This document shows, piece after piece, positions 54,801 to 64,000 of a stretch of DNA of 64,000 bases. The notes beneath the pieces are model-generated. The model searched no databases. It worked only from the letters and a program-made list of their open reading frames with translations, and had not been told where the DNA came from. The translations under genes were made by a program, and so were the position numbers. Position 1 is the stretch's first letter, and every line of letters starts with the position of its first letter. This DNA is from Aculops lycopersici (lineage: Eukaryota; Arthropoda; Arachnida; Trombidiformes; Eriophyidae): the NCBI GenBank assembly GCA_015350385.1, contig WNKI01000002.1, forward strand, positions 5,078,636-5,142,635, in the 5' to 3' direction.

Positions 54801-57800
54801 TGCAGCGCAACAGTTTATATCGAGTTCGAGGGCATCGGAGTTAGCGTTGAGTTGCGTATTTATTTGTCTATCTCAACGTGGAGGAACCGATTGACCAAGA
54901 GATTGAATGTGCTTGTGTGTCTTGCTCAAACATTAAACAGAAAGACAGCGCTGACGACAAACGAGTCATTTAGCGAACACAGACATTTTTTGTGGTTGCA
55001 ATCGTCGTAACAGTAGCAAAGTCTAGGACATTACGACAAGTTAGTGTGCTGTATGTCAATTTACGCGTATATCAAGCCAAGAATTTGATCCTGGTCATTA
55101 GTATTTACAACCAAGCGCCCATACCTCAAGCTTGGGCTACAGATAGTCAGGCAGACTGACATAGAACTTGTGGAAGCCAGACTGAAAGACATAGTCTAAA
55201 AGTGTAACATCAAATCCGAAAACGACAGCAAGATCTGAGTAGAATCATTAACATTCTGCAAAGTGCCGCCGACGAAGAGAAGTAGTTGAAGACTTAAAAA
55301 GAAGATGAGGCTGAAAGCGGCGCTCCCACTCGGACATCAACACAAGAAGCTTCTCACTGGTGAATACAAGCTAGTTAGTTTGCTAAAAAACTTCCATTAG
55401 ACGGATTTTATTGTGGGACAGCGAGATGGTGTCGCCGTTGTGTTAGCAGCCTGCTCCTTTGCAATCGCTCTAAACAAGATTAGATTTTTATCTCGCGCAC
55501 CAGTTTGTTGCAGAAGCAGAGAAACAGTCATAGGCAAAGTTCCTTTTGGCTAGCGCTTCTCGGTTAGCTCGTTACATAAGCGCTGACTGGATCACTACAT
55601 ATTCGCATCTTTATTTGCCAACCTCAAGAGCATACAAACAAAACGACAGCTAGTCAGAAACTCTCGAGCTAGGAGGGAGCCCGAAACTTGAACGCTCTGT
55701 TTGAAGGGCGAGACTAGCCATTGGATTGCGCGCGACACATCGGCGGCCTGAGATTAAAATCGGCACTAAACAACAGTTGCGTTGGCAGCAGTGGTGCAGT
55801 GGCCCAAAGAAACTGAAGCGAATAAGTGGACGTAACGACGCCTCCAGTTGCCGTCCGTCCAACAACTACAACAACTACCAAGACCACGACCACGACCACT
55901 ACCACGACGACAACTACAACGCTGACCATATAGCTACTGTGTCTGGTGGCCGCCATTCGCCGGTCTATCGATGCTCGACATTTAATCAGCTTAAGTTACT
56001 CCCGCCAGCACTGCCAAACTAAACGTCAATCCAGCACCAAACGCAGGCAAAATTACTAAAGTGTGGGCAGCTCGGTCGGCTTTCCAAAAAAGAGCTTCAC
56101 AACTGCTCTCAAGCCAACAAAGATTTTAGCTAACTCAATTGGAGTTAACATTCATCAGGAGTGATTTTGTTTCCGTAACAAGCAGAAAGCGCGACACAGA
56201 AGCACTACAAGTTTCGAAACTCAAAAAAGAGCATCGGGGAATTGCATCGACCAGCGAGCAACAACGAGAGAGGAAGCTAGACTTTGCTCTGCTAATTGCT
56301 TCACCGCCGGCGCATCAACACCACAGGGCAAGCTAGCTTAGCTACCATTCGTTATCGCCACCATTGGCGAAGCTATCAAACGCTTAACGTTGGTTATACC
56401 AAATATACGAATATATGTATAAGTATAAGCAAACGGTCGAACCACTAAGTCGGGATTACAGCATCAAGCAGTGAAGTGTGGGCAACAGAAAACATCAAGC
56501 AGACGCATACACGCGCAACAAGTAGCAAGAGACGACGACGTCGACCCACTCTTTTGAATGGGCCGAAGTATAAATTGTGAGCGGCAAGCAGCAAGTTGTT
56601 TTAACGGACTAATTATATAACAAATTGGACCACTCAACATTGAGCGATCGAAAAAGTTGCAGTATCGGCTTTGGATCAGCAGCACACATCAACGAGCGAA
56701 TTGAGATTTAGCATACTACTAGAGGCTAGAAAGTGTTCCAAGTTTCAGTTTGCCAAAGGTCCACCTTATTTGTCAGCGGCAAGTTTCCTTAGATTCGACG
56801 AAACGTTAACTCACTCAAGTTTCCAGTCATAATAAGATAAGAATTGCTCGCGGCTTGGCCTGTACAAAGAACAACAGCTACATCGAGAGCCACCTTGGCC
56901 ACATTTAATTACTTGCAGTACCAGTAGCATTTCAGCATTCAAACAAGCCACCGACCAGCACATTGGACTAAGTATAAGGCACTCTCTGCCAACTTTTCAA
57001 CCATGCAAGAAGCACTCCTTTTCGACGGCATTCATCCGAGATAAAAGGTTATCCTGAATTAAATTACAACAAGAAGGTGCTGGTGAAAGACTAGGTGAGG
57101 TGGATAGATTACAGTGCGTTCGGTTGCGTTAGTTAGTTAAAAGTTGGCGTGTGTGAGGACTGTTTGTATTCAGTTTCGACGAGCGTAGAAGTAAATCGCC
57201 AACAAAACTCAGCTACAACCAAGTCACTGGATACAAGAGGGTTGATAGTATGGCAGACTCCGTGGGTAATGATGCCGCAGGTGATGGCGGAGGCACCAAG
57301 AGCATACAGAGCAGCAATGATAACAGCAGTAACTACCTGGCCACGAATAACGTGCTTGGTCAGCATTCATCTAGTCACTTGTATCCACAATACCACCAGC
57401 CTCATCAACCACATATTCTACAGCAACAAGTCAACAAAATGGTCTCAGTGGCTCAGTATCCGCCAGTAACCACGAATTATATGCAACATCCTCTGCAAGA
57501 GCAACGACAACAACTACCCCAGTCGCAGCAGCAACATTACCAGCAACCCATTTACAGTCCCATCTACCAGACGCTCCAGCAGTCAAGTCCCTCAACAGGA
57601 GCTACAAACAACTTTAATGCATCGCCAATGTATCAGCAACCAATTTGCACTACAAATCCAGTTCACGTGCAACAACATTCTTCAAGCAATCATCGGCTAG
57701 TTGGCTACAATTCTACAACTCTACCACTTACAGCGGTGGTCCCGAAGAACCCGCAACAGCAGCAACCGTTGGTCGGAGGTGTTAACCAGCATCGAGGTGG

Positions 57801-59725
57801 AGAAAACATTGGCAATGTTCAAAATTCACGACTCAATCCTTACGGTAGCTATCAAGTCCACCCTCAAGCACCTTATCAGTTCCAAACAATACGTCAGCAG
57901 CAACCGCAGTTGCAACTGCAATCAATCTCAAAATTATCGCCACCACAACAGCAGCAGCAGCAACAGCACAAACCCTTCCCTTTGGCTACAATGAACGAGA
58001 ACATGCTCCAGTATCAAGGGCCGCGAATGTCAGCGGCCGCAAATAGTGTCACAAACAACAACAGCAATAATAGCAACAGTATGAGTAATATCAGCAACAA
58101 GTCATCCTCAATGCTACCGGGCCTATTCACTTCCCCGATTCGAAGTTATAACCATCACCACATCAGCAACCACCATCAGCAAAACAATTTCAACATCTCG
58201 CCGAATGTTTCAGCTAGCGGAGGTAGTTCAACATATGAGAGCACCACAACTGCAACCACAAATCCAGCTTCCGACTTCTACGGCATCAACAACAGTAGCA
58301 GCAACATTAGCAGCAATACTAACAGGTGGTCTTCAGATATGTCGCAGCAACGACAGCATCTAGACAATCACCTCCCACTGTCAAATGTCAAAGGTAGTGG
58401 TGATGGCGGAAAATCTCACCGATTCACAAGTCAACGTTTAAAACTCGTCGAAAATACCTCAAATGGTTCATCGCCAAGCGGATCTGATGGTGACGTCATC
58501 ACAAACGGTGTTGGCGGTGCCAAGACCTCTGGCGACGGAAAATTCAAAACCTATCTCACCCATTTAGTTTTGTCCTCGAATATTCCCTTCGCTTATGCAA
58601 TCACTCTAGTGGCCTTTCTCATAACAATCATTGCAGCGACCTCAATCATAACTGTGCTAACAATTATTCTCACAATTACAGGTTACACCGCATACCCCAT
58701 AACTGAGTCAACATTCAACACCTCGCTGGTGATTGGCGTTGTTTGCGCCTCATTTGCTTTAGCACTGGTTGTGTTCTCGCTAATAATATGGCGCCGCCAC
58801 TGCCAAGCGGCCTACTATTATCTAGACGATCCGCAAAGTATCTCAAGAGGAACCAACTCGCCTCAATTGAGTGAAACTTACGACGACACTGAATATGGTT
58901 CAGTTCCGGTGAGTGATTGGGCAAAGCATGTGCAACGATTGCATGCAGATAGCGATATTGGTTTCTCGCGTGAATTTGAACAAATTCAACAGGCAACCAA
59001 CAATGCAAGCTTCACCTACGAGCACTCACAATTGCCTGAGAATAAGCACAAGAACAGGTATATCAACATTGTGGCCTACGATCACACTAGAGTCACCTTA
59101 CGACCTATTGCTGGTCAGAAGAAGCCGGGTAGCGATTATATAAACGCAAATTTCATCGACGTAAGTATTAAATTCAATATAACGTTGAATCCCTAGACAT
59201 CTATCACGAGCACCAACTGTGATAACTCAATTCATGTTACCGTTTGCGACATTGAATGCGACATCCAGTTAATGTTGACACTGACTTGAAGGTGTTCGAT
59301 TTGCAGGACATTGAAGTGATACGATCAACTATTAACCTGGTAGATTGCGCAAACGATTGTAAGCTTGGGCGATTATCCAAATATCAAAAGAGAATCTTGG
59401 CAGCCGACCAAAAGAGCGCACAGATATACAGATAAACTAAGAGTTCACCGTCAGCTAAGCTCTCTTACTGGACAACCAAGCAACCAACCTATTGATCAAC
59501 TCTAATTCGCCCGGTCACTGACTACTCGAGCCGACTATCGATTTACTAACCATTGATTGTGCATGTTTTCTTTCGTTCTCTCACTTACAGGGTTACAACA
59601 AACCAAGAGCCTACATTGGAACTCAAGGACCGCTAGTGTCGACCTTCGACGATTATTGGCGAATGATCTGGGAACAGCGAGTGGTCATCATTGTGATGAT
59701 AACCAATTTGCAAGAACGTGGAAGG
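35381..59725 (+). CDS. Ptp99A: Receptor protein tyrosine phosphatase, Ptp99A-like (3' end outside window)
   Basis: Exons 35381-36176, 37313-37633, 46626-47351, 50651-51271, 58682-59160 and 59591-59725; the next exon is not in the window. The first four splice junctions are phase 1 and the fifth and the last visible donor are phase 0; every visible donor has GTAAG. The protein has a long N-terminal region with a hydrophobic segment at residues 93-113, one Ig domain, four FN3 domains, one membrane helix (LVIGVVCASFALALVVFSLII, then WRRHC), and the start of the first phosphatase domain (DIGFSREFEQIQ, NKHKNRYINIVAYDHTRV, SDYINANFIDGYNKPRAYIGTQGP, YWRMIWEQRVVIIVMITN). One Ig plus FN3s and a PTPRG/PTPRZ-like phosphatase sequence point to Ptp99A, a receptor of motor axons in flies; Ptp69D is the main alternative (it has two Ig domains). 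The catalytic HCSAG loop lies beyond the window. Confidence 0.85.
36177..37312 (+). other. Ptp99A-like intron 1
   Basis: 1.1 kb intron with a (GA)n run at 36766-36807. The acceptor atgcgag|TA is poor in pyrimidines, but it is the one that keeps phase 1 and yields ...PE-VADNVETF. Confidence 0.6.
36766..36807. repeat. (GA)n microsatellite in intron 1
   Basis: About 20 GA units, the longest such run in the window. Confidence 0.9.
37313..37633 (+). CDS. Ptp99A: Ptp99A-like exon 2: Ig domain
   Basis: A symmetric phase 1-1 exon that encodes one Ig domain: the first cysteine in GTLPCLPV, the tryptophan in KIEWLKEERK, and DSGEYHCLL with the second cysteine. N-glycosylation sequon NGT precedes the first cysteine. 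Donor CAAG|GTAAGT. Confidence 0.9.
38278..38341. repeat. Compound (CGG)n(GA)n(CGA)n microsatellite
   Basis: Adjacent runs: CGG triplets, about 12 GA units (38293-38316), then eight ACG/CGA triplets. Confidence 0.9.
41314..42166 (-). CDS. Nested secreted protein, possible amidated peptide precursor
   Basis: Two exons on the minus strand inside the phosphatase intron: 42166-41697 and 41524-41314, with a 172-bp intron (donor ACAG|GTAAGT, acceptor CTAG|A, phase 2). The 226-residue product starts with a signal peptide (residues 5-29, ending PALAQ). An acidic Asp-rich segment (31-85), a Gln/His-rich stretch (95-112), and a dibasic site at the splice junction (RYRRSLDG) follow. The C-terminal part after RNRR is a Tyr/Lys/His-rich block of 33 residues (YAKHYIGPVYTYVKTD... 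to ...VGKHY) followed by G-R-K-stop, the classic layout for prohormone cleavage and C-terminal amidation. I do not recognise the family. A basic structural or cuticle-type protein is the main alternative. The intron has a (GT)n run. Confidence 0.7.
43331..43340. repeat. Homopolymer C run
   Basis: Ten C in a row within the 9-kb intron. Confidence 0.7.
44461..44480. repeat. (ACC)n triplet run
   Basis: About seven ACC units next to GCC-rich sequence in intron 2. Confidence 0.8.
46626..47351 (+). CDS. Ptp99A: Ptp99A-like exon 3: two FN3 domains
   Basis: A phase 1-1 exon after an AT-rich tract and acceptor aatag. FN3-1 runs from DVPDPPVMPIVTGF with SVNLSWVPSYDY and LKPFTTYSFRVMAVNAIGVGEPS; FN3-2 has SSIRLEWLPPSKEEIHGEFLGYRIRY and LNTFTLYKISVQVSNPAGDGP. 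FN3-2 carries an insert of about 40 residues before its last strands. Confidence 0.93.
47352..50650 (+). other. Ptp99A-like intron 3
   Basis: 3.3 kb. It contains one CAACAAGTGG at 47401 and a possible small minus-strand open region at 49613-49124. Otherwise no feature seen. Confidence 0.5.
49124..49613 (-). other. Possible second nested minus-strand gene (weak)
   Basis: A minus-strand frame from 49613 begins like a signal peptide (MFMFAVKWSVAVSAPLLAPLILL). A second frame ending at 49124 is Asp/Asn-rich and protein-like (DGDDDENLQAPSQINMETSK, then FFLVADRITKRIATTEK). They could be joined in phase 1 through donor CTAC|GTACCC and acceptor GCTGAG|GA, but the donor is poor. Composition is the only support. 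Confidence 0.2.
50651..51271 (+). CDS. Ptp99A: Ptp99A-like exon 4: two FN3 domains
   Basis: A phase 1-1 exon. FN3-3 starts at VASPPTDLSVLK with AVKLRWSEPKFPNGILQGYQI and LTPFTWYTVQIQAYSRKFLGE; FN3-4 has SPQLVNVSCYSLDSILIQWQRPE and LTADLLYELKVMAG. It ends NKCE with donor A|GTAAGT. Confidence 0.93.
54308..54320. repeat. Homopolymer C run
   Basis: Thirteen C in a row in intron 4. Confidence 0.7.
57250..58681 (+). CDS. Alternative first exon of the phosphatase: Q/N-rich N-terminus plus extra membrane helix
   Basis: An ATG at 57250 opens a frame of 477 codons that runs without a stop straight into the transmembrane/phosphatase exon in the same frame. Residues 1-430 are Gln/Asn/Ser/His-rich. Residues 446-477 (IPFAYAITLVAFLIT... 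to ...VLTIILTIT) are a strong hydrophobic helix, separated by 14 residues with an NTS glycosylation sequon from the receptor's own helix (493-514). The end of this region is also the receptor's 3' splice site: CTAAC branch-point-like sequence at 58657-58661, pyrimidine-rich tract and ACAG at 58678-58681. The isoform would place a disordered N-terminus and the phosphatase both in the cytosol with a membrane hairpin between. Alternatively an acceptor at 57255-57256 (GGCAG|AC, phase 1) would make it an extra receptor exon. Confidence 0.65.
58682..59160 (+). CDS. Ptp99A: Ptp99A-like exon 5: membrane helix and start of phosphatase domain 1
   Basis: Enters in phase 1 (joined to exon 4 as ...KCE-SYTAYPITEST) and ends in phase 0 before GTAAGTAT. 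It carries the membrane helix, a juxtamembrane segment with acidic tyrosine sites (YYYLDDPQ, ETYDDTEYGSVPV), the wedge helix (HADSDIGFSREFEQIQ) and the phosphatase opening NKHKNRYINIVAYDHTRVTL. Confidence 0.93.
59161..59590 (+). other. Ptp99A-like intron 5
   Basis: 430 bp, donor GTAAGT, acceptor with a pyrimidine tract (tttctttcgttctctcacttacag). Confidence 0.85.
59591..59725 (+). CDS. Ptp99A: Ptp99A-like exon 6: phosphatase domain 1, continued
   Basis: 45 codons in phase 0-0, GYNKPRAYIGTQGPLVSTFD followed by DYWRMIWEQRVVIIVMITNL and QERGR, then donor GTAAG. The next expected residues (KCDxYWP) are not found in the window. Confidence 0.93.
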
Positions 59726-62700
59726 GTAAGTTGAATAAGCCGACTATGAATGACTAGCTGAGTCGAGCGCTTGATTGCATGAGCGTGGCGAGAGTTGAAG
59801 AGAAAGGGAGACAGAAGGATCATTTCTTATCGCATTCCAACGAATGCGCGAACATTTTCCCCATCAAGTTTGACAACGATTTTGATTACAACTGATGACA
59901 AATAATTACGACTACTGGCTGTTGTTCTTGTTACTGGTAGCCAGAGAAGATGTTCATTCAATTTCAAGCTAACACTCCAAGTGAAGTTGGCAACATGTTG
60001 CTCACATAATTAGATTCTAATGAGTGAACAAATCTGACCATTGGCAGGTCTGCCTTCAAGATTTATGCTAATCGGGTAGAATCTAGACAAGCTTACAAAA
60101 TCGATTTCTTGAATCGATTCCAACGCATAACATGCGAGAAATGGATACTACCCGCTAACTCGACAACGAGAGATAACGAATTTTTCCAAATTCAAAGTTT
60201 GGATCCTGCTCCTAGATGTTGTTGAGACATTGTCCGAGCTTGAGATGACAAGCAACTCTATTCTTTGGATCAAATACTCTAACTTTCTTTCTCACAACTG
60301 TCGACCGCTTTTGTCGTCGTTAGTGGTTGATTCGTGCATCAAGTGAGGCAAGCGAGAGTAGAGAAAGCTACCCAAATGAAGATGATGAGAATACACTCTC
60401 TCATGCAATCATTTTGGCTTGCAGGACAACTCAACTAACTTTGACAGAAGTCAGAATCTCGAGTGCAATTCGTGCTACTGTTTGGTCCCAACTAGTTCAG
60501 TGGTCAAAAGATCGTCGAGAAGAGATAAGCCAAGACACAATGAGCTAACCGGTCGGCTAACCTAATGTGTGTGGGAATACATCTTTTTACTTTCTTCGAC
60601 AACAGGCCAAGTTTCACCTGTTGTCGAGTTCACCGAAATGCTAGTTTCCAGATCCAGTTTTATATTCAAGCTAGTTGAGGGAGAGAGCATAATATATCTT
60701 GTCAAGACCGAAGAGCCTGTTGAGCAACCAACTTGACCACCACGAGAGCCAATTAAACGCGCAGTACTTCACAAACGTCCACAGCGACACCAAGTTGACT
60801 TGAAACACTGTATTGAAGGTTAGATAAATTAAGGCCGCCACGACAGCTAGTCAACCCGCGCAAATGAGACCACCGCTGACGCCACAGGTTCATTGTTAGG
60901 CACAGCGAGCACTAGCTTGCCAGTTCTATCTCATTGTTTTTCTCCATGCGCGAATGTCTGGCTGCGATCTCGAATCTCACTTGGAGATTGTGGATGGCAG
61001 AGGCACAAATGAATATAATCATTGGCAACAAGCAAGAGGAAAGGAGCAAAACTAAATGAACTAGGAGTAAGGTAGTCGCTCGTAGGCAGAGATTGGAGTT
61101 GATGGTTCAATCAACAAACGCGTGGCGCTAAGACAGCGAGCAAAATCTAATTGAATCGTGAGCTTAGTAGACTTGTTATTATTGTTATTCCCACTTCTTG
61201 CTGCAACTGGTGGTTGCAACTTCAACGTTCCGCGTTGCTAGTGCAAGTTTAGGCACCTCTGACTAAAATTGCTAAGCTTGAACGAGCTTCAAGTTCGTAA
61301 ATTGAAATAACAATGCGAATGAGATCATAGCTCCACAATGAGAGAGAGAGAGAGAGGGAAAGGGAGAGCAACTAAAACAACGAATCTCACTATCTCTCAG
61401 CCGACCAACTAGCGGTAAGTTGGAATTAAACAACAATCAACGGAGATAGTCGCCGTCTAGAATTGAGCCAGACCAACCAACGAGCCCATGGCAACAAGTC
61501 TTGGTTGGTTTTGGTGTATTTATTAAGCTCGCCTTTGGGAGTCTCGGCAAAGGATATTCGTCTACATCGACAGCAGCAGCAGCATTTGTGGTGTCGACAT
61601 TCCGACTGTTTACAGTCGTTGAGTTATATCGCACGCATTACAATTGTTGCGTTACACATTTGCGTTTTGCAGCTGCCGTCGCTGTCCAGTATTATTATAC
61701 CGACACTGTTGGCATACGCAGCTCATTTAACGGCAGAATAGAACAGCAAGTGGTTATTCGGTTGCACGGCAAGGGATTTGGTAGGAAGGTGGAGGGAAGC
61801 GGTAACAAGTAGCGCGTTCCAGTTGGTCTCGTCTCACAGTCTTCCCTCGTTGCAACTGGTTGCTCTAGTCAGTGGTGTCGTTGGCGGCGGAAACAGTGGT
61901 GACGGCCATCAGGCGTTTCCTTGAGACCGAACTCGTAGACGGGCAAAGGCCGATCGCCGTCAACTTAAGTAGATGAAAATTAACGGCTGTTTAGCCGGCT
62001 CCAGGCGGAAATGGTAATTTCAAGTTGGCCGGCTGGTCGTTCAATTCACTAGGCCGAATTTACCAACACTCGAATAGTGAAACCAATCTTCCATCTCTCT
62101 TTCTCTGCAACTGAGGCTACTCAGTTCGCTGGTTAGCTAGCTAGCCAGCTGGCTCGTTGGGATTATCAAAATGATGATGATGATGAAATGATCGCTACGG
62201 GCTATCACAATGGCAAAAAGTTGAGCTAACAGAATTTGCACGCTTTCCATTAGCTTCCAACTTAGAGCTGAGTGAGTCTATGCGATTAAGTGTTTGTATA
62301 CACTGTATTGCGTTAAAATGTTCAAAATGCACCACCACCAATTGCAAGTCTCGAGCACGACGTGAAACGAGCGGAAGCGAAAATAAAATCATTTTAAGTT
62401 TCCCGACCGAGAAGCGCTCTGTTGCTCAGGCGCAGGTATACTACTATGATGCTGCCTTGTCAGTGATAGTGATACTCGACTACCTTCACCCACCAACCAC
62501 TGCCACCTAACTTCACTCGGTAATCTCGGAGGATGACTGCGATGACGACATGCAGTGTCTGCTGCAAAATGATGATAGCAACATCGTGTGCAGATTATCA
62601 AAAGAGAGCAGCAATCGGTGCTGCGAGGCCGACAAGCGGAACTCTCAGGCTTGAGGGGTGGAGGTTCAGGTGGATGATAAGGTGAAGTATGAGATGCAGG

Positions 62701-64000
62701 CTGGAATTTGCTCTCGTTTTTGTGAGCGATAGAGCAGGCGACTCTTTCAAGTGTCCGATCGTCGCCTTTTCCACTACTACTTGCTGTTGCTCAGTTGGAG
62801 ATGACCCACAGCGGCAGTCTTGGTGCCGTCGTCGCCACCGCTGCTATTACATCACTAGGGTGCGAGAGCGAAACTCGAGCGCCACACCACAAGAGTCAAA
62901 TTGGTTCTTTGCCACAGTAACGGTGGCGGTAAGATAGGAACAGTAACAGCTTTCCGAGACAGAAATCTAAGAGCCGACTCAAGCCGAGTTGATGCTTGAA
63001 GTTGTGGTTGCAAAAGCGCTTGCGTCAAGTGGCGGAACCCAACGGATTATTGGTAACAACAACGGAGATGACGACGACGACTACGACGAGCAAGACGACG
63101 AGATGCCAGCATAGAAAAGTGGATGATCGTTGGTTGCATAGGAGAGGTAACAAAGTATCCGCCATTCGTTGCGTCATCATCATCACGATTGATGACTACT
63201 ATCCTTGGTGCTGCTGCCGCCACCGATGCCGCTAGTCTTACAAGTCAATAGTTCGGATGGTGTATCCCTGCTGGCGGCTAACCTTGCCTCTGCTACCTTC
63301 AAAGCTGAGAGTACAACCAATACGGTCACCTGAGAGCTATTCTCTATTTTCTCTTTTGTCTCCTGCTGAGTTCAAACTAACCGTTTAAACTCAACTTGCG
63401 CTCGCTTGACTGACCACAGCAAAGATAGATTCTTATAACTTCACTCACAAGAATCCACACAACCCACCGAAATCCTAGTCGAAGCGACGAGACAAGCGAA
63501 TAACGAGTTGGGTGCCACTGTGATATTTTCCGTTTGTCCGATTCACGATTTTACTCCCTTCGACTCGCTTGACAATCGAGTCTTGTGATTAAATTGTATC
63601 CTAAACTTTGATCCTATTGACTTTGCTTGGTTGATTCAAGTGAAGTGGACACAGTTGTTGTTGAGTAGGAGCGAGCGACTTGTTGATACTCCAACCAGAA
63701 AGAAAGGGAGACAACCAAGTTGTTGCCTCACTAAACACACATCAAATGCACAAACAAGCGGACAAGCTGATTTACAACCGACACGATGACCACTTGCTCC
63801 GACTCCCGATGTATCGAGCCAATCAAATGTCTCGCGAACAACAACAACAACAATAAGTTGATCTGTGCGATTAGGGTCAAGTGCTTGCTCCAAGCAAAGT
63901 TTTATTTTATTTTCTCTGATCTCTCAACACTGTGATCTTACTACATCTCAATGCCAATCGCTTAGCGCCATCTCAATGTGGAATCGTCGATGTTAATGCC
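59726..64000 (+). other. Start of a long Ptp99A-like intron, to window end
   Basis: At least 4.3 kb. Searched by eye for the next phosphatase motifs (KCDxYWP, the WPD loop, HCSAG) and found none. It has a (GA)n run at 61340-61356, one CACCTGTTG at 60615 and scattered CAAGTGG motifs (near 61746, 63026, 63791). No nested gene seen. Confidence 0.6.
61340..61356. repeat. (GA)n microsatellite
   Basis: About eight GA units in the last visible intron. Confidence 0.8.

Larger units (their letters stand above)
51272..58681 (+). other. Ptp99A-like intron 4, containing a probable internal promoter and alternative first exon
   Basis: 7.4 kb for the receptor transcript. Its last 1.4 kb are an open coding region (57250-58681, listed separately). 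From about 53,600 to 57,250 the sequence resembles a promoter and leader: A-rich, lacking long frames, with a TATA-like tract (tatatgtataagtataag, about 56,410-56,428). A C13 run lies at 54308-54320. Confidence 0.5.

Noticed and set aside
57149..57469. Alternative frame across the start of the Q/N-rich region, beginning upstream
   Set aside because: It is a shadow of the Q/N-rich frame, which continues in frame into the phosphatase exon; this one ends after 106 codons.
1..64000. Transposons, CRISPR-like arrays, long terminal repeats, viral genes
   Set aside because: No transposase, reverse transcriptase, integrase or capsid-like coding and no long direct or inverted repeats were seen; only microsatellites and short motifs.

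Overview
This window looks like nuclear DNA from an arthropod. The gene families (fatty acyl-CoA reductase, a secreted reprolysin-type metalloprotease, an Ig/FN3 receptor tyrosine phosphatase most like insect Ptp99A) and the absence of introns in most housekeeping genes would fit an intron-poor lineage such as a mite. That placement is inference from gene content, not from a marker gene. Eukaryotic gene structure is clear: GTAAGT-type donors, pyrimidine-tract acceptors, AATAAA signals and simple repeats.

Positions 1-33,000 are compact. They hold, in order: the 3' end of an unidentified membrane protein (+), a TMEM199/Vma12-type V-ATPase assembly factor (+), a chimeric gene joining a Vps26 N-terminus to an aralar/citrin mitochondrial carrier (-), a PDSS2-like polyprenyl synthase subunit (+), a fatty acyl-CoA reductase (-), a secreted metalloprotease (-), a VPS37-type ESCRT-I subunit (+), maleylacetoacetate isomerase (-), a one-domain FKBP with TPRs (+), an ANKFY1/rabankyrin-5-like protein (-), a p120/delta-catenin (+), TRAPPC1 (+), DDOST/OST48 (-) and clathrin heavy chain (+, a single 5.1-kb open exon). 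Apart from the chimera, these genes show no coding introns. Neighbours are mostly convergent or divergent, and the TRAPPC1 and DDOST coding regions overlap tail to tail by 50 bp.

Positions 33,000-64,000 belong mostly to one large gene on the + strand, a receptor protein tyrosine phosphatase. Its exons encode a long N-terminal region with a hydrophobic segment, one Ig domain, four FN3 domains, a transmembrane helix and the start of the first phosphatase domain. Introns run from 0.4 to 9 kb. The gene leaves the window before the catalytic cysteine. A small two-exon secreted-protein gene, possibly an amidated peptide precursor, is nested on the - strand in its 9-kb intron. Directly upstream of the transmembrane exon lies a 1.4-kb in-frame Q/N-rich open region that looks like an alternative first exon; its last part is at once a good splice acceptor and a hydrophobic helix.

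At least six of the fourteen genes in the first part act in the endomembrane system (V-ATPase assembly, ESCRT-I, early endosome, TRAPP, oligosaccharyltransferase, clathrin), plus the Vps26 piece of the chimera. This may be chance. The observations I rate highest are the Vps26-aralar chimera, the alternative first exon of the phosphatase with its dual-use acceptor, the nested peptide gene, and the strong excess of CAACA(A/G)GTG(G) and CAAGTGG motifs in non-coding DNA, densest in the 9-kb intron.
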